Shown here: positions 31,016-38,846 of the stretch, piece after piece
Numbering within the stretch: position 1 is the first letter of the stretch
How the letters are laid out: the number at the start of each line of letters is the position of its first letter
Assembly: GCA_963617205.1 (NCBI GenBank)
Contig: CAVEOA010000010.1
Coordinates: 1-64,000 of the forward strand
DNA length: 64,000 nucleotides
Reading direction: 5' to 3'
Source of the DNA: UBA11524 sp963617205
GTDB taxonomy: Bacteria > Bacillota > Clostridia > Christensenellales > Aristaeellaceae
Translations under genes and position numbers: made by a program
The notes under the pieces: generated by a model
Seen by the model: only the letters and a program-made list of their open reading frames with translations
The model's database searches: none
What the model was told of the DNA's origin: nothing

Positions 31016-32182
31016 TTACTCGAAAACCCGGACACGGATGACGCCGGCAAGCGTGCGGATGACGTTCAGCGCCTGCCGCGAGGGCATTTCCGCCATTTCC
31101 ATCACGGTGACGGCAACCGCCTTCTTCGACTTGTTCTGCAGGTTGTCGATGTTGATATGCTCCGCCGAGATGCAGGTCGTGATGGTCGCGACCATGTTGG
31201 GGATGTTCTCGTGGATGACGAGCACGCGCACGTTTTCGGGCTTGCCCATCGGCAGCTCAGGCAGGTTCACGCTGTTGTGAATCGAGCCGTACTCCAGATA
31301 ATTGCGCAGCTCCGCCGCCGCCATGCGTGCGCAGTTGTCCTCGCTCTCCGGCGTCGATGCGCCCAGATGGGGGATGCACGTCACCTTGTCCACGCTGAGC
31401 AGCTCATCGCACGGGAAATCCGTCACGTAGCCGCCAACCTGCCCATCCGCAATCGCCTGCTTGAGGTCAGCCACGTTGACCAGCTCGCCGCGTGAGAAGT
31501 TCAGCAGGATAACGCCCTTCTTCATCTTCGCGAACGCCGCCGCATCGATGGCGCCGCGCGTCTTGTCGTTGAGCGGCACGTGGAAGGTGATGTAGTCCGC
31601 CTGCGCGTACAGGTCGTCATTCGTTGCGGCACGGCTGACGCAGCTGTTCAGCGCCCATGCGCTTTCAACCGAGAGGAACGGGTCGCAGCCGATGACCTTC
31701 ATGCCGAACCCGGCAGCGGCGGCGTTCGCGACCAGACAGCCGATGGCGCCCAGACCGACGACGCCCAGCGTCTTGCCGCGCAGCTCCGGACCAACAAACT
31801 GCGCCTTGCCCTTTTCGACCAGCTTCGCCACATCGCCCTGCCCCTTGAGCGCATCCGCCCAGCGGATGGCAGGCGCTACATTGCGGCTGCCGATGACGAG
31901 CGCGCCAAGCACCAGCTCCGCCACCGCATTCGCATTCGCGCCGGGCGTATTGAACACGGCGACGCCCTGCTTCGTGCACTTGTCCAGCGGAATGTTGTTC
32001 ACGCCGGCACCTGCGCGGGCAATGCCCAGCAGCTCATCGCCGAGCGCCATGTCATGCATCGCGGCGGAACGCACAAGGATGCCTTCCGGCACAGGCTCTT
32101 CCGCGCTGATGGCATACTGCTCCGCCGACAGCTCCTCATGGATGACGTCGGAAATCGAATTCAGCGTTTTGATCTTATACAT
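31016..32182 (-). CDS. serA: D-3-phosphoglycerate dehydrogenase (short form, ACT domain)
   Basis: 388 residues. Substrate domain with ARAGAGVNNIPLD, NAD-binding domain with GVVGLGAIGCLVA near residue 145, catalytic Arg in NFSRGELV, and the catalytic His in CIPHLGAST near residue 285. The last 75 residues form an ACT domain (VRVLVIHENIPNMVATITTCIS), which normally binds L-serine for feedback inhibition. It oxidises 3-phosphoglycerate to 3-phosphohydroxypyruvate, the first step of serine synthesis. SerC is encoded upstream in the same operon. No serB is in the window. AGGAG lies 8 nt before the ATG. Confidence 0.95.
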   Translation of the reverse strand: MYKIKTLNSISDVIHEELSAEQYAISAEEPVPEGILVRSAAMHDMALGDELLGIARAGAGVNNIPLDKCTKQGVAVFNTPGANANAVAELVLGALVIGSRNVAPAIRWADALKGQGDVAKLVEKGKAQFVGPELRGKTLGVVGLGAIGCLVANAAAAGFGMKVIGCDPFLSVESAWALNSCVSRAATNDDLYAQADYITFHVPLNDKTRGAIDAAAFAKMKKGVILLNFSRGELVNVADLKQAIADGQVGGYVTDFPCDELLSVDKVTCIPHLGASTPESEDNCARMAAAELRNYLEYGSIHNSVNLPELPMGKPENVRVLVIHENIPNMVATITTCISAEHINIDNLQNKSKKAVAVTVMEMAEMPSRQALNVIRTLAGVIRVRVFE

Positions 32183-32199
32183 GATGCTTTCTCCTGTTG

Positions 32200-32212
32200 C
32201 AGACTTCGTCTG
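32200..32212. repeat. GAA/TTC-triloop mini-hairpin between serC and serA
   Basis: CAGAC-TTC-GTCTG followed by six T on the plus strand (CAGAC-GAA-GTCTG on the coding strand). It lies directly before the serA ribosome site and has the same form as the array at 11393-11501. Confidence 0.75.
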
Positions 32213-32251
32213 TTTTTTCTCTGCGTCTGACTTGTTCTGAACGGCGCTGCC

Positions 32252-33328
32252 TCAGGCATTCTCCAGCTCGAACTGCTTCATGAATGCAACCAGCTTCTGG
32301 ACGCCCTCCATCGGCATGGCGTTGTAAATCGATGCGCGCATGCCGCCGACTGTCCGGTGTCCCTTCAGGTTCACCAGCCCCTGTGATGCCGCCGCCTTCA
32401 CGAACGCCGCATCCTTGTCCGCATCGCCGGTCACAAACGTCACGTTCATCAGGCTGCGGTACTTCCTCTGCGCCGTCGGCTTGAACAGCCTGCTGTTGTC
32501 CAGGAAGTCGTAGAGCAGCGCCGCCTTCTCCAGATTCACCTTGTAGATGGCCTCAACGCCGCCCTGCGAACGCAGCCAGTCGAACGTCAATCCGGCAAGA
32601 TAGATGCCCCACGTGTTCGGCGTGTTGTACATGCTGCCCTTGTCCGCCTCGACCTTCCAGTTCATCAGCTTCGGGCAGATGTCCTTCGCGTGACCGAGCA
32701 GATCCTTGCGGACGATAACGATGCACAGACCGGACGGACCGATGTTCTTCTGCGCGCCGGCATAAATCACGCCATAACGGCTGATGTCCATCGGCTCGGA
32801 GAGAATCATGGAGCTCGCATCCGCAACAATCGGCGTTTTCGCGTCCGGCAGCTCGATATAGCGCGTGCCGTAAATCGTGTTGTTCTGGGTGATGTGGACA
32901 TAATCCGCATCGGGGTCGAGCTTCACGTCCTTCATGTCCGGCACGTAGGTATAATTGTCCTCGCGGCTGGACGCGGCGATGTTCACCTCGCCGTAACGCT
33001 TTGCTTCCTCCGCCGCAAGATGCGCGAAGTTGCCCGAATCGATGTAGTCCGCCTTGCCCCTGACCATCAGGTTCAGCGGAACTGCGGAAAATTCCAGCGT
33101 CGCGCCGCCCTGCATCATCAGCACCTCATAATCGTCGCCGATGTTCATCAGCGCGCGCAGGTCTGCGATGGTCTTGTCGAAAATATCGGTGTACATCTTG
33201 CTGCGGTGGGACATCTCCATCACGGACATGCCGGCATTGCCGTACACCATCAGATCCTTCTGCGCCTTTTCCAGCACCGGTTCTGCGAGCATCGACGGTC
33301 CCGGCGAAAAATTATATACACGCTCCAT
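32252..33328 (-). CDS. serC: Phosphoserine aminotransferase
   Basis: 358 residues. N-terminal RVYNFSPGPSMLAEPVLEKAQ is the SerC hallmark. The PLP lysine lies in YAGAQKNIGPSG near residue 195, and NTPNTWGIYL and HRTVGGMRASIYNAM complete the pattern. It transaminates 3-phosphohydroxypyruvate with glutamate to give phosphoserine. ATG at 33328 has AGGAGG 8 nt upstream; a GTG three codons earlier lies too close to that site. First gene of serC-serA, with a folded leader at 33363-33388. Confidence 0.96.
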   Translation of the reverse strand: MERVYNFSPGPSMLAEPVLEKAQKDLMVYGNAGMSVMEMSHRSKMYTDIFDKTIADLRALMNIGDDYEVLMMQGGATLEFSAVPLNLMVRGKADYIDSGNFAHLAAEEAKRYGEVNIAASSREDNYTYVPDMKDVKLDPDADYVHITQNNTIYGTRYIELPDAKTPIVADASSMILSEPMDISRYGVIYAGAQKNIGPSGLCIVIVRKDLLGHAKDICPKLMNWKVEADKGSMYNTPNTWGIYLAGLTFDWLRSQGGVEAIYKVNLEKAALLYDFLDNSRLFKPTAQRKYRSLMNVTFVTGDADKDAAFVKAAASQGLVNLKGHRTVGGMRASIYNAMPMEGVQKLVAFMKQFELENA

Positions 33329-33362
33329 TGCGTGCACCTCCTTAAAGCTTCATTCTGATCAT

Positions 33363-33388
33363 GTGGGACGAATGTCGCCCACAGGGCG
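33363..33388 (-). other. Mutually exclusive hairpins in serC leader
   Basis: Two stems share bases: CGCCC-TGT-GGGCG and GTGGG...CCCAC (loop CGACATTCGT on the coding strand) cannot form together. This lies 35-60 nt upstream of serC and could be a switch. The core GGGCGACATTCGTYCC also occurs upstream of the permuted GH3 gene at 13877-13892. Confidence 0.4.
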
Positions 33389-33407
33389 AAAAACGTTCCA
33401 TGCACAT

Positions 33408-33436
33408 ATGATACATGATTTCCGGCAAAATTGCAA
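33408..33436 (-). promoter_or_regulatory. Promoter of serC-serA
   Basis: On the minus strand, -35 TTGCAA (33431-33436), 17-bp spacer, -10 TATCAT (33408-33413). Confidence 0.72.
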
Positions 33437-33483
33437 GGTCGCCTCGCCAAAAAACAGGAGAAAAACAAGCACATAAAATGGGT

Positions 33484-33550
33484 CAAGGGAGGAACTCCCT
33501 TGCAGGGTGCAGGGACAGCGTCCCTGCTGGGGCTTGGGGCAACGCCCCAA
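33484..33550. repeat. Three consecutive perfect 3-nt-loop hairpins
   Basis: CAAGGGAG-GAA-CTCCCTTG (33484-33502), GCAGGGAC-AGC-GTCCCTGC (33509-33527) and TTGGGGC-AAC-GCCCCAA (33534-33550). The stems are 7-8 bp and unrelated in sequence, but all close on a triloop. There is no coding sequence here and no U-run. Confidence 0.9.
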
Positions 33551-33587
33551 CCAAAACGCCATCAGTCAACAATGCAAATGTCCCCAA

Positions 33588-33773
33588 CCATTCAGTCGCA
33601 GGCAGCGAAGCGTCCCTGCCAGTAACCAAAAGCAGCCACTCTCATCGAACAGCCGCTTGGAAGCCCATAATCGAATCGTATTGCAGATGACCTCCCCCAT
33701 TCAGGCGCAGGCAGCGAAGCGTCCCTGCCAGTAACCAAAAAAGCAGCTGCTCTCATCGAACAGCCGCTTGGAA
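33588..33773. repeat. Direct duplication of a ~75-bp intergenic segment
   Basis: Copies at 33588-33662 and 33697-33773 share the same order: CCATTCAG, GCAGGCAGCGAAGCGTCCCT, GCCAGTAACCAAAA, GCAGC, TCTCATCGAACAGCCGCTTG. Each contains the stem GGCAG/CTGCC. They fill most of the 509-nt gap between serC and the transglutaminase gene, in which I find no gene. Confidence 0.88.
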
Positions 33774-33837
33774 ATCCATGAATAAATTGTCGCAGGAATC
33801 CCGCTCTTCAACGCAAACAGCACCCTGAAGGCAACGC

Positions 33838-36141
33838 CTATTTCCCTGTAAACAGGCGCATCCTCAGCGGCACGGCAGCCCTCAGCAGTACAAGCCGCAC
33901 GCGCTGCCATGCGTTCATTTTCCGCTGTATGCCGGTGTACGCCTGACGCAGCGCATCCGTCTGCTCGGGCGATGCTTCCGCATGGGCATAGAAGCGCAGC
34001 TCCTCAATGTCGCCGACGTCAAACGCCTCCGTCCAGCCTGCCTGTTCCACCCTGCGGAAGAACATCTGCGGTGTTTCGGTGTCCGCACGGACAAGCCCCG
34101 CGATGCGCAGCGCGTCATGCACCGCCTGTAGATAAACCGTGCTGCGGTCGTTCTCGTCCTTTGCGCGCTTTTCGCAGGTCTCCGGCAGCGTCCACCAGAT
34201 GCGTGCCGCGATGGCTGCAATCAGCAGCAGAATCAGCAGCAGCCACCACAGCCATGACAGGTCGTTCGGCTCGTCCGGCTGATTCGTTTCGCTTTCCGGC
34301 GTCGGTGACGGCGTGTCCGTTGCAGGCGGAACAGTCGGCGTCGGCGAATCGGAAGGCAGCGGCGTTTCCTGCTCGTCCTGCGGATCATCCGAAGGCGAGG
34401 GTGACGGCGATGGCGACGGAGAGGGTGACGGCGATGGCGATGGCGACGGCGAGGATGAAGGCGATGCAGACGGCGGCGGCAAGGTCGGCGTGTCATCCGA
34501 GGACGAATCCGATGAAGTGCCTGCCCACGGCATCGCATCGAAGGTCACCCAGCCAAGCCCGCTGAAATAGACCTCCGTCCATGCATGGGCGCTTTCGCCG
34601 GTGATGACGGCGCTGCCCGATTCGCCGATGTCCGCAACAAAGCCCTCGACATACCGTGCAGGCAGCCCGACCATCCGGCAGAGCACCGTCATGGCGGACG
34701 CGAAATGCGTGCAGTAGCCCTCGTGGGTCATCAGCAGGAAGGTTGCCACAAAGTCGAGATTCTCCTGCTGCCGCGCAATGTCGAGGTTGTAGCTGCAATA
34801 CGATTGCAGGTACGCCTGGATGTTCCGCGCCATTTCGTATGGGTCGGTCGTGTCGCCGGCGGCGTCGCGCGCGAAATCAAACAGCCGCTGCTCCAGATGC
34901 GACGGCAGCACGGTATACGTTTCGCGCATCGGTTCGTACTGGTCGTCCGCAAGCTGCGCACAGGCGTCAATCAGCTCCGCCAGCCCCGACTGACCGGCAA
35001 TCAGGTCGATATACTCCGCCGTCCATGTGTCGCCGGATTCAAGGCTGCGCGTCGCGAACACCTCGCCGCTCGCGTTGAAGTACGGTACAATCGAGCTGCC
35101 CGTCTTGAGGGTCAGAAGGCGCTGCGGCACGAACAGACTGCTTGCGCTGTCCGTCAGCATCGTGACGGTCACCTGCCTGACAGGCAATGCCGCGCCGACA
35201 GCATCCGCCGGCATGTCCTGTTCGAACACGGTGTTCCGGACGTTCTGCCAGCGCAGGCTGCTCCACAGATACCGCCGACCGCCGGTTTCATCGACCCACA
35301 TGCTGCCCGTGTATGTGCTCTTGCTGACGGCGCGCAGGTAAATGCGCCCTTCGCCGTGCACGGTCATGACAGGTTGATCGTTCGGTTCGGCAGGACCACC
35401 CAGCTGCGTCTGCCCCTGCGGATAAAAGCCCTGCGAAGAGATGGAGAACACATCGCGCGTGTTCGTGAAGAAGAAGTAATCGTAGATTTTCTGCCGGAGC
35501 GAATCCGCCGCGTCCTTCATCGGCAGGATGGTCACGCCGCCGATTGCAACGCCGATGAAGCTCAGCAGCACAACGATGAGCGTCATTGGCAGCACGCGAC
35601 GAATCGGCACATTGTCATAACCGGAGACCATCAGCAGCGCCACGCTGGGCACGACTGCCGGCAGCAGCCCCCACAGTGCTTTGGGACAGTCATCCAGCCA
35701 CAGCAGCACCGCAATCAGCAGCACCGCCGCCAGCGCCGGATACGCCCCGACCCGGCGGCTCGTCAGCGCATAGCCGATGAAGGCGCACACAACGCCCGTC
35801 AGGCACGCGAAGGTCTGGCTGACCATCGGCAGCGCCGTTGTCAAGCCCGAAAAATAGAGCAGCAGTGCGCGGACGACCTCCGCTGCATCCGCAAAGCCGC
35901 CGCAAATCGCCCAGACGAGAAAGAATATGCCGAACAATGCGCCGGCGAGGATGTTTCCCAGCGGATGAAGGCGGCGGATGGCCAGCACCGCAATCACCGG
36001 CAGCGCACAGAGGACGGCAGGCAGCCACAGCTGCTGCGTCCCTGTGACAATCAGCAGCGGCAGAAGCATACCCGATGCCATCATCAGCGCCGTTGCGCCG
36101 CGGGACAGGATTGTGCGTGCCTTCTCAGACAGTGAAAACAC
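33838..36141 (-). CDS. TgpA-like membrane transglutaminase
   Basis: About 764-767 residues. Five or six N-terminal helices (to about residue 210), an extracellular transglutaminase domain with catalytic Cys in HEGYCTHFASAMTVLCRM near residue 475, His in SAHAWTEVYF near 520 and Asp in WVTFDAMPW, then a Ser/Pro-repeat linker (about 545-600), a final helix LWWLLLILLLIAAIAA and a cytoplasmic DUF4129-like tail. Relatives are encoded with MoxR and DUF58 proteins, as here. The start is odd: GTG at 36141 abuts the AGGAGG, while CTG at 36132 lies at the right spacing (8 nt), so initiation may be at CTG. A 419-nt intergenic repeat separates it from the DUF58 gene. Confidence 0.9.
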   Translation of the reverse strand: MFSLSEKARTILSRGATALMMASGMLLPLLIVTGTQQLWLPAVLCALPVIAVLAIRRLHPLGNILAGALFGIFFLVWAICGGFADAAEVVRALLLYFSGLTTALPMVSQTFACLTGVVCAFIGYALTSRRVGAYPALAAVLLIAVLLWLDDCPKALWGLLPAVVPSVALLMVSGYDNVPIRRVLPMTLIVVLLSFIGVAIGGVTILPMKDAADSLRQKIYDYFFFTNTRDVFSISSQGFYPQGQTQLGGPAEPNDQPVMTVHGEGRIYLRAVSKSTYTGSMWVDETGGRRYLWSSLRWQNVRNTVFEQDMPADAVGAALPVRQVTVTMLTDSASSLFVPQRLLTLKTGSSIVPYFNASGEVFATRSLESGDTWTAEYIDLIAGQSGLAELIDACAQLADDQYEPMRETYTVLPSHLEQRLFDFARDAAGDTTDPYEMARNIQAYLQSYCSYNLDIARQQENLDFVATFLLMTHEGYCTHFASAMTVLCRMVGLPARYVEGFVADIGESGSAVITGESAHAWTEVYFSGLGWVTFDAMPWAGTSSDSSSDDTPTLPPPSASPSSSPSPSPSPSPSPSPSPSPSPSDDPQDEQETPLPSDSPTPTVPPATDTPSPTPESETNQPDEPNDLSWLWWLLLILLLIAAIAARIWWTLPETCEKRAKDENDRSTVYLQAVHDALRIAGLVRADTETPQMFFRRVEQAGWTEAFDVGDIEELRFYAHAEASPEQTDALRQAYTGIQRKMNAWQRVRLVLLRAAVPLRMRLFTGK

Positions 36142-36541
36142 CTCCTTTGCAAAAGCGGACTTCGTCCGTTTTTACGAACCCCTTCGGGTTCACATTGACA
36201 TAGTGGTTTTGCATTGCAGCTATTTCGAGGGCTTTGCGGTCGCAGACTTCGTCTGATTTCAATCCGAACCCCTTCGCAGTGCACCTTTTCATAGTAGGTT
36301 TGTAATGTGGCTTCTTTATATAGTTTATCACAACACAACTATGCAAATCAAAACAAGTGTGCTGCCGAAGGGGTCAAAAGCCAGACGAAGTCTGCGACCG
36401 GAAAGCCCCCTTGAGCGTTTGCTGAAAATCGTCTATGGAAACGAGCAGGGGAACAACCGCAGGATTCGCCTGCATTCTTTGAACCCCTTCGGGTTCACAT
36501 TTTCATAGTGGGTTTGCAATGCAGCTGTTTCGGGGGCTGAA
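36142..36541. repeat. Intergenic repeat inserted within moxR-DUF58-tgpA operon
   Basis: This gap holds a divergent MITE-like copy (36228-36413: left GAGGGCTTTGCGGTCG, right GCGACCGGAAAGCCCCC). GAA/TTC mini-hairpins lie at 36156-36168, 36243-36255 and 36382-36394. The last two sit exactly next to CGGTCG or CGACCG. A direct repeat of about 55 bp (36177-36232 and 36479-36533, GAACCCCTTCGGGTTCACAT and following) flanks the copy. No gene is seen in it. Confidence 0.8.
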
Positions 36542-36560
36542 AAACGGATTTCGTTCGATT

Positions 36561-37727
36561 TTACATCGGCAGCGGCTTGACGTAGCCGACCTCCACCCCG
36601 ACCTCCTGCAGCTTTCTTACCAGCGGCAGCATCTGCGGATCATCGGGCATGGACGTAACCAGATACAGCCGCATATTCGGACCCATCCGGCGCATCGCAG
36701 TCATCATTTCCACCATCTCGCTGTCCAGCCGCGCCGTAATGACCACCGTGCAGCCGACCTTGCGCATCCGCCGCATTTCTATCATCATGACGCGCACGAA
36801 CGATTCCGGCGCGGCAAAATCCGCCTGCGCCAATCCCTCCAGCACGCGCTTGAGCCCCATATCCTTGTCCAGCACAACGGGATGCTCGCCGGTCAGCGGC
36901 AGACGCGCCGGATGCTCGGATTTATCCGCCTCCGCCATGACGGATGCCGCCGTTTCAATCAGCGTGTCGCGCAAATCCGCCTCAGCCTCGGAGTTGTCGG
37001 GCTGCTTCGGGACAGCGGAATCCATCAGCACCAGCAAATCCGGCTGAACGGGATCCTCAAAGCGCCGGACGAGCAGCTCCTGCTTGCGTGCGGACAGCTT
37101 CCAATGGATTTTCTTGAGCGGGTCGCCCGGCTGATAGCTGCGGACGTCCGTCGGGTTTGTCACGTCCTCCGATGCACGCGCCATCGCCTCGGTGCCTGTT
37201 TCTCCGGCGGACAGGTGCAGCGGGTCGATATCGAAAAGCTGCGGCAGCACCAGCAGGTTTTTCCCGGCGCTTTCCGGTTCCTGACAGACGGTGCAGATGC
37301 CGAAGAAATCGGTCATCGTCACGCGCCTTACGCCCGGCGCGACAGCCCCCACATGCGCCGCGTGAAAGGGCACCGACATCGTCTGCTTGGCGCGTCCTGT
37401 CAGCTGCATGCTCTGCGCGTCTGCGCCGGTCAGTTCCACCCACATCGGCGCGAGCGGAATGATGCTCCGGCAGGTAATTTCCACAGACAGCGTTGCATCA
37501 TCACCGCGCTGCACCCTGTCGGCAGAGGAGGAAGCGGAAATGCGCAGCGTCCGTGACGCATGGAGCACGCCGAATATGCCGGTCAGCGTCAGGAGCGTCA
37601 CCAGAATCGCCGGCGTCAGGAACACCGGACTGCCGGTCGAAAAGGCGGCGGCATACAGCGTGACCGCCAGCAGCAGCGGCATGGTCAGGTGCAGCTTCAC
37701 CTGCTGCCTGTTCGTCTGGCGCTTCAC
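36561..37727 (-). CDS. DUF58 family protein
   Basis: 388 residues. Two N-terminal membrane helices (PLLLAVTLYAAAF; VFLTPAILVTLLTLTGIFGVLH), a beta-rich middle part, and the DUF58 signature DVRSYQPGDPLKKIHWKLSA followed by LLVRRFE near residue 205. A vWA-like C-terminal region has DLLVLMDSA. DUF58 proteins are partners of MoxR ATPases in cell-surface or protein-maturation systems of unclear mechanism. ATG at 37727 overlaps the moxR stop by 4 nt. Its distance to the transglutaminase gene is large only because of the inserted repeat. Confidence 0.92.
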   Translation of the reverse strand: MKRQTNRQQVKLHLTMPLLLAVTLYAAAFSTGSPVFLTPAILVTLLTLTGIFGVLHASRTLRISASSSADRVQRGDDATLSVEITCRSIIPLAPMWVELTGADAQSMQLTGRAKQTMSVPFHAAHVGAVAPGVRRVTMTDFFGICTVCQEPESAGKNLLVLPQLFDIDPLHLSAGETGTEAMARASEDVTNPTDVRSYQPGDPLKKIHWKLSARKQELLVRRFEDPVQPDLLVLMDSAVPKQPDNSEAEADLRDTLIETAASVMAEADKSEHPARLPLTGEHPVVLDKDMGLKRVLEGLAQADFAAPESFVRVMMIEMRRMRKVGCTVVITARLDSEMVEMMTAMRRMGPNMRLYLVTSMPDDPQMLPLVRKLQEVGVEVGYVKPLPM

Positions 37728-38665
37728 AGCTTCACCGGCACGGGCGTGCTGCGGACAATCCGCCGGACGATGCTCTCCGCCGAAACGCCCTTCATGCGCG
37801 CCTCCGGGCTGAGCACCAATCGGTGTGCAAGCACCTGCACCGCCATATGCTGCACATCCTCCGGAATGATATAATCACGCCCCGCGAGCAGCGCGCATGC
37901 CTGTGCGCCGTGAATCAGCGCGATGGCGGCACGGGTGGATGCGCCCAGCTGCAGGGACGCATCCTGACGCGTTGCGGCGGCGATGGTCGCGACATACGAC
38001 CGAACCTCCGGCGAGCAGTAAATCTGCGTAACCATCTGCTGCATGGCGATGACGTCCGCCGCAGAGCACACCGGCGCAAGCGTCGCCATCGGCTTCACCA
38101 CGCCCGAGTAGCGCTCCAGCACGTCCATTTCCTGCTCAATCGTCGGATAGCCGATGGACAGGCGCATGAAGAAGCGATCCATCTGCGCCTCCGGCAGCGG
38201 ATACGTGCCGACGAACTCGCCCGGATTCTGCGTGGCCAGCACGATGAAGGGCTGCGGAACGGGATGCGTCACGCCGTCCACCGTCACCTGATGCTCCTCC
38301 ATGACCTCCAGCAGCGCCGACTGCGTCTTGGGGCTCGTGCGGTTGATTTCGTCCGCCAGCACAATCTGGCTCATCACCGAGCCCTCGCGGTACTCCGTTT
38401 CGCCGGTCTTGAAATTCACCAGCGTATAGCCGGTGACGTCCGACGGCATCAGGTCAGGGGTGAACTGAATGCGCCGGAACGTGCAGTCCAGCGACTTTGC
38501 CAGCGCGCTCGCAAGCGTCGTCTTGCCGACGCCGGGCACGTCCTCCAGGAGGATATGTCCCTTGCACAAAAGGGCAATCAGTGCGTATTCAACGACCTCT
38601 TCCTTGCCGACAATCACGTTGCTTATATTGTTAATCAGCCTTTGAACCATTTGTCTGGGCTGCAT
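37724..38665 (-). CDS. MoxR-family AAA+ ATPase
   Basis: 313 residues. Walker A in LEDVPGVGKTTLASALA near residue 42, Walker B VLADEINRTSPKTQSALLEVMEE near 105, sensor 1 in VLATQNPGEFVGTYPLPEAQMDRF, and the MoxR-specific helix insert. It is a chaperone-like ATPase thought to act on the DUF58 and transglutaminase partners encoded downstream. First gene of the operon, with promoter at 38700-38728 and AAGGAGG upstream of the ATG. Confidence 0.95.
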   Translation of the reverse strand: MQPRQMVQRLINNISNVIVGKEEVVEYALIALLCKGHILLEDVPGVGKTTLASALAKSLDCTFRRIQFTPDLMPSDVTGYTLVNFKTGETEYREGSVMSQIVLADEINRTSPKTQSALLEVMEEHQVTVDGVTHPVPQPFIVLATQNPGEFVGTYPLPEAQMDRFFMRLSIGYPTIEQEMDVLERYSGVVKPMATLAPVCSAADVIAMQQMVTQIYCSPEVRSYVATIAAATRQDASLQLGASTRAAIALIHGAQACALLAGRDYIIPEDVQHMAVQVLAHRLVLSPEARMKGVSAESIVRRIVRSTPVPVKL

Positions 38666-38699
38666 GCGTCCCGCCTCCTTGTTTCAATCGAATAGTATC

Positions 38700-38728
38700 A
38701 GTATAGCGATTTTCGATGCAGATTGCAA
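38700..38728 (-). promoter_or_regulatory. Promoter of moxR operon
   Basis: On the minus strand, -35 TTGCAA (38723-38728), 17-bp spacer, -10 TATACT (38700-38705). Confidence 0.75.
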
Positions 38729-38790
38729 GCAAAGGGCATTTGTTTTTACAATCGCCCTCTGCGGATGAACGCAGGTTCGTTCGGCATCAG

Positions 38791-38826
38791 AAAAGGACGA
38801 AGCGCCGTTTCCAGCGTTCCGCCCTT
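38791..38826 (-). terminator. Terminator of secreted GH3 gene
   Basis: On the minus strand, 13-bp stem AAGGGCGGAACGC / GCGCTTCGTCCTT (two G-U pairs, one mismatch), 8-nt loop, then TTTTC, 20 nt after the stop at 38847. Confidence 0.75.
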
Positions 38827-38846
38827 CCTTGTCTTGGGTTTGTGGA

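Noticed and set aside
34390..34470. Short tandem repeats in the transglutaminase gene as a separate repeat element
   Set aside because: They encode the Ser/Pro linker between the catalytic domain and the last helix and need no other explanation.
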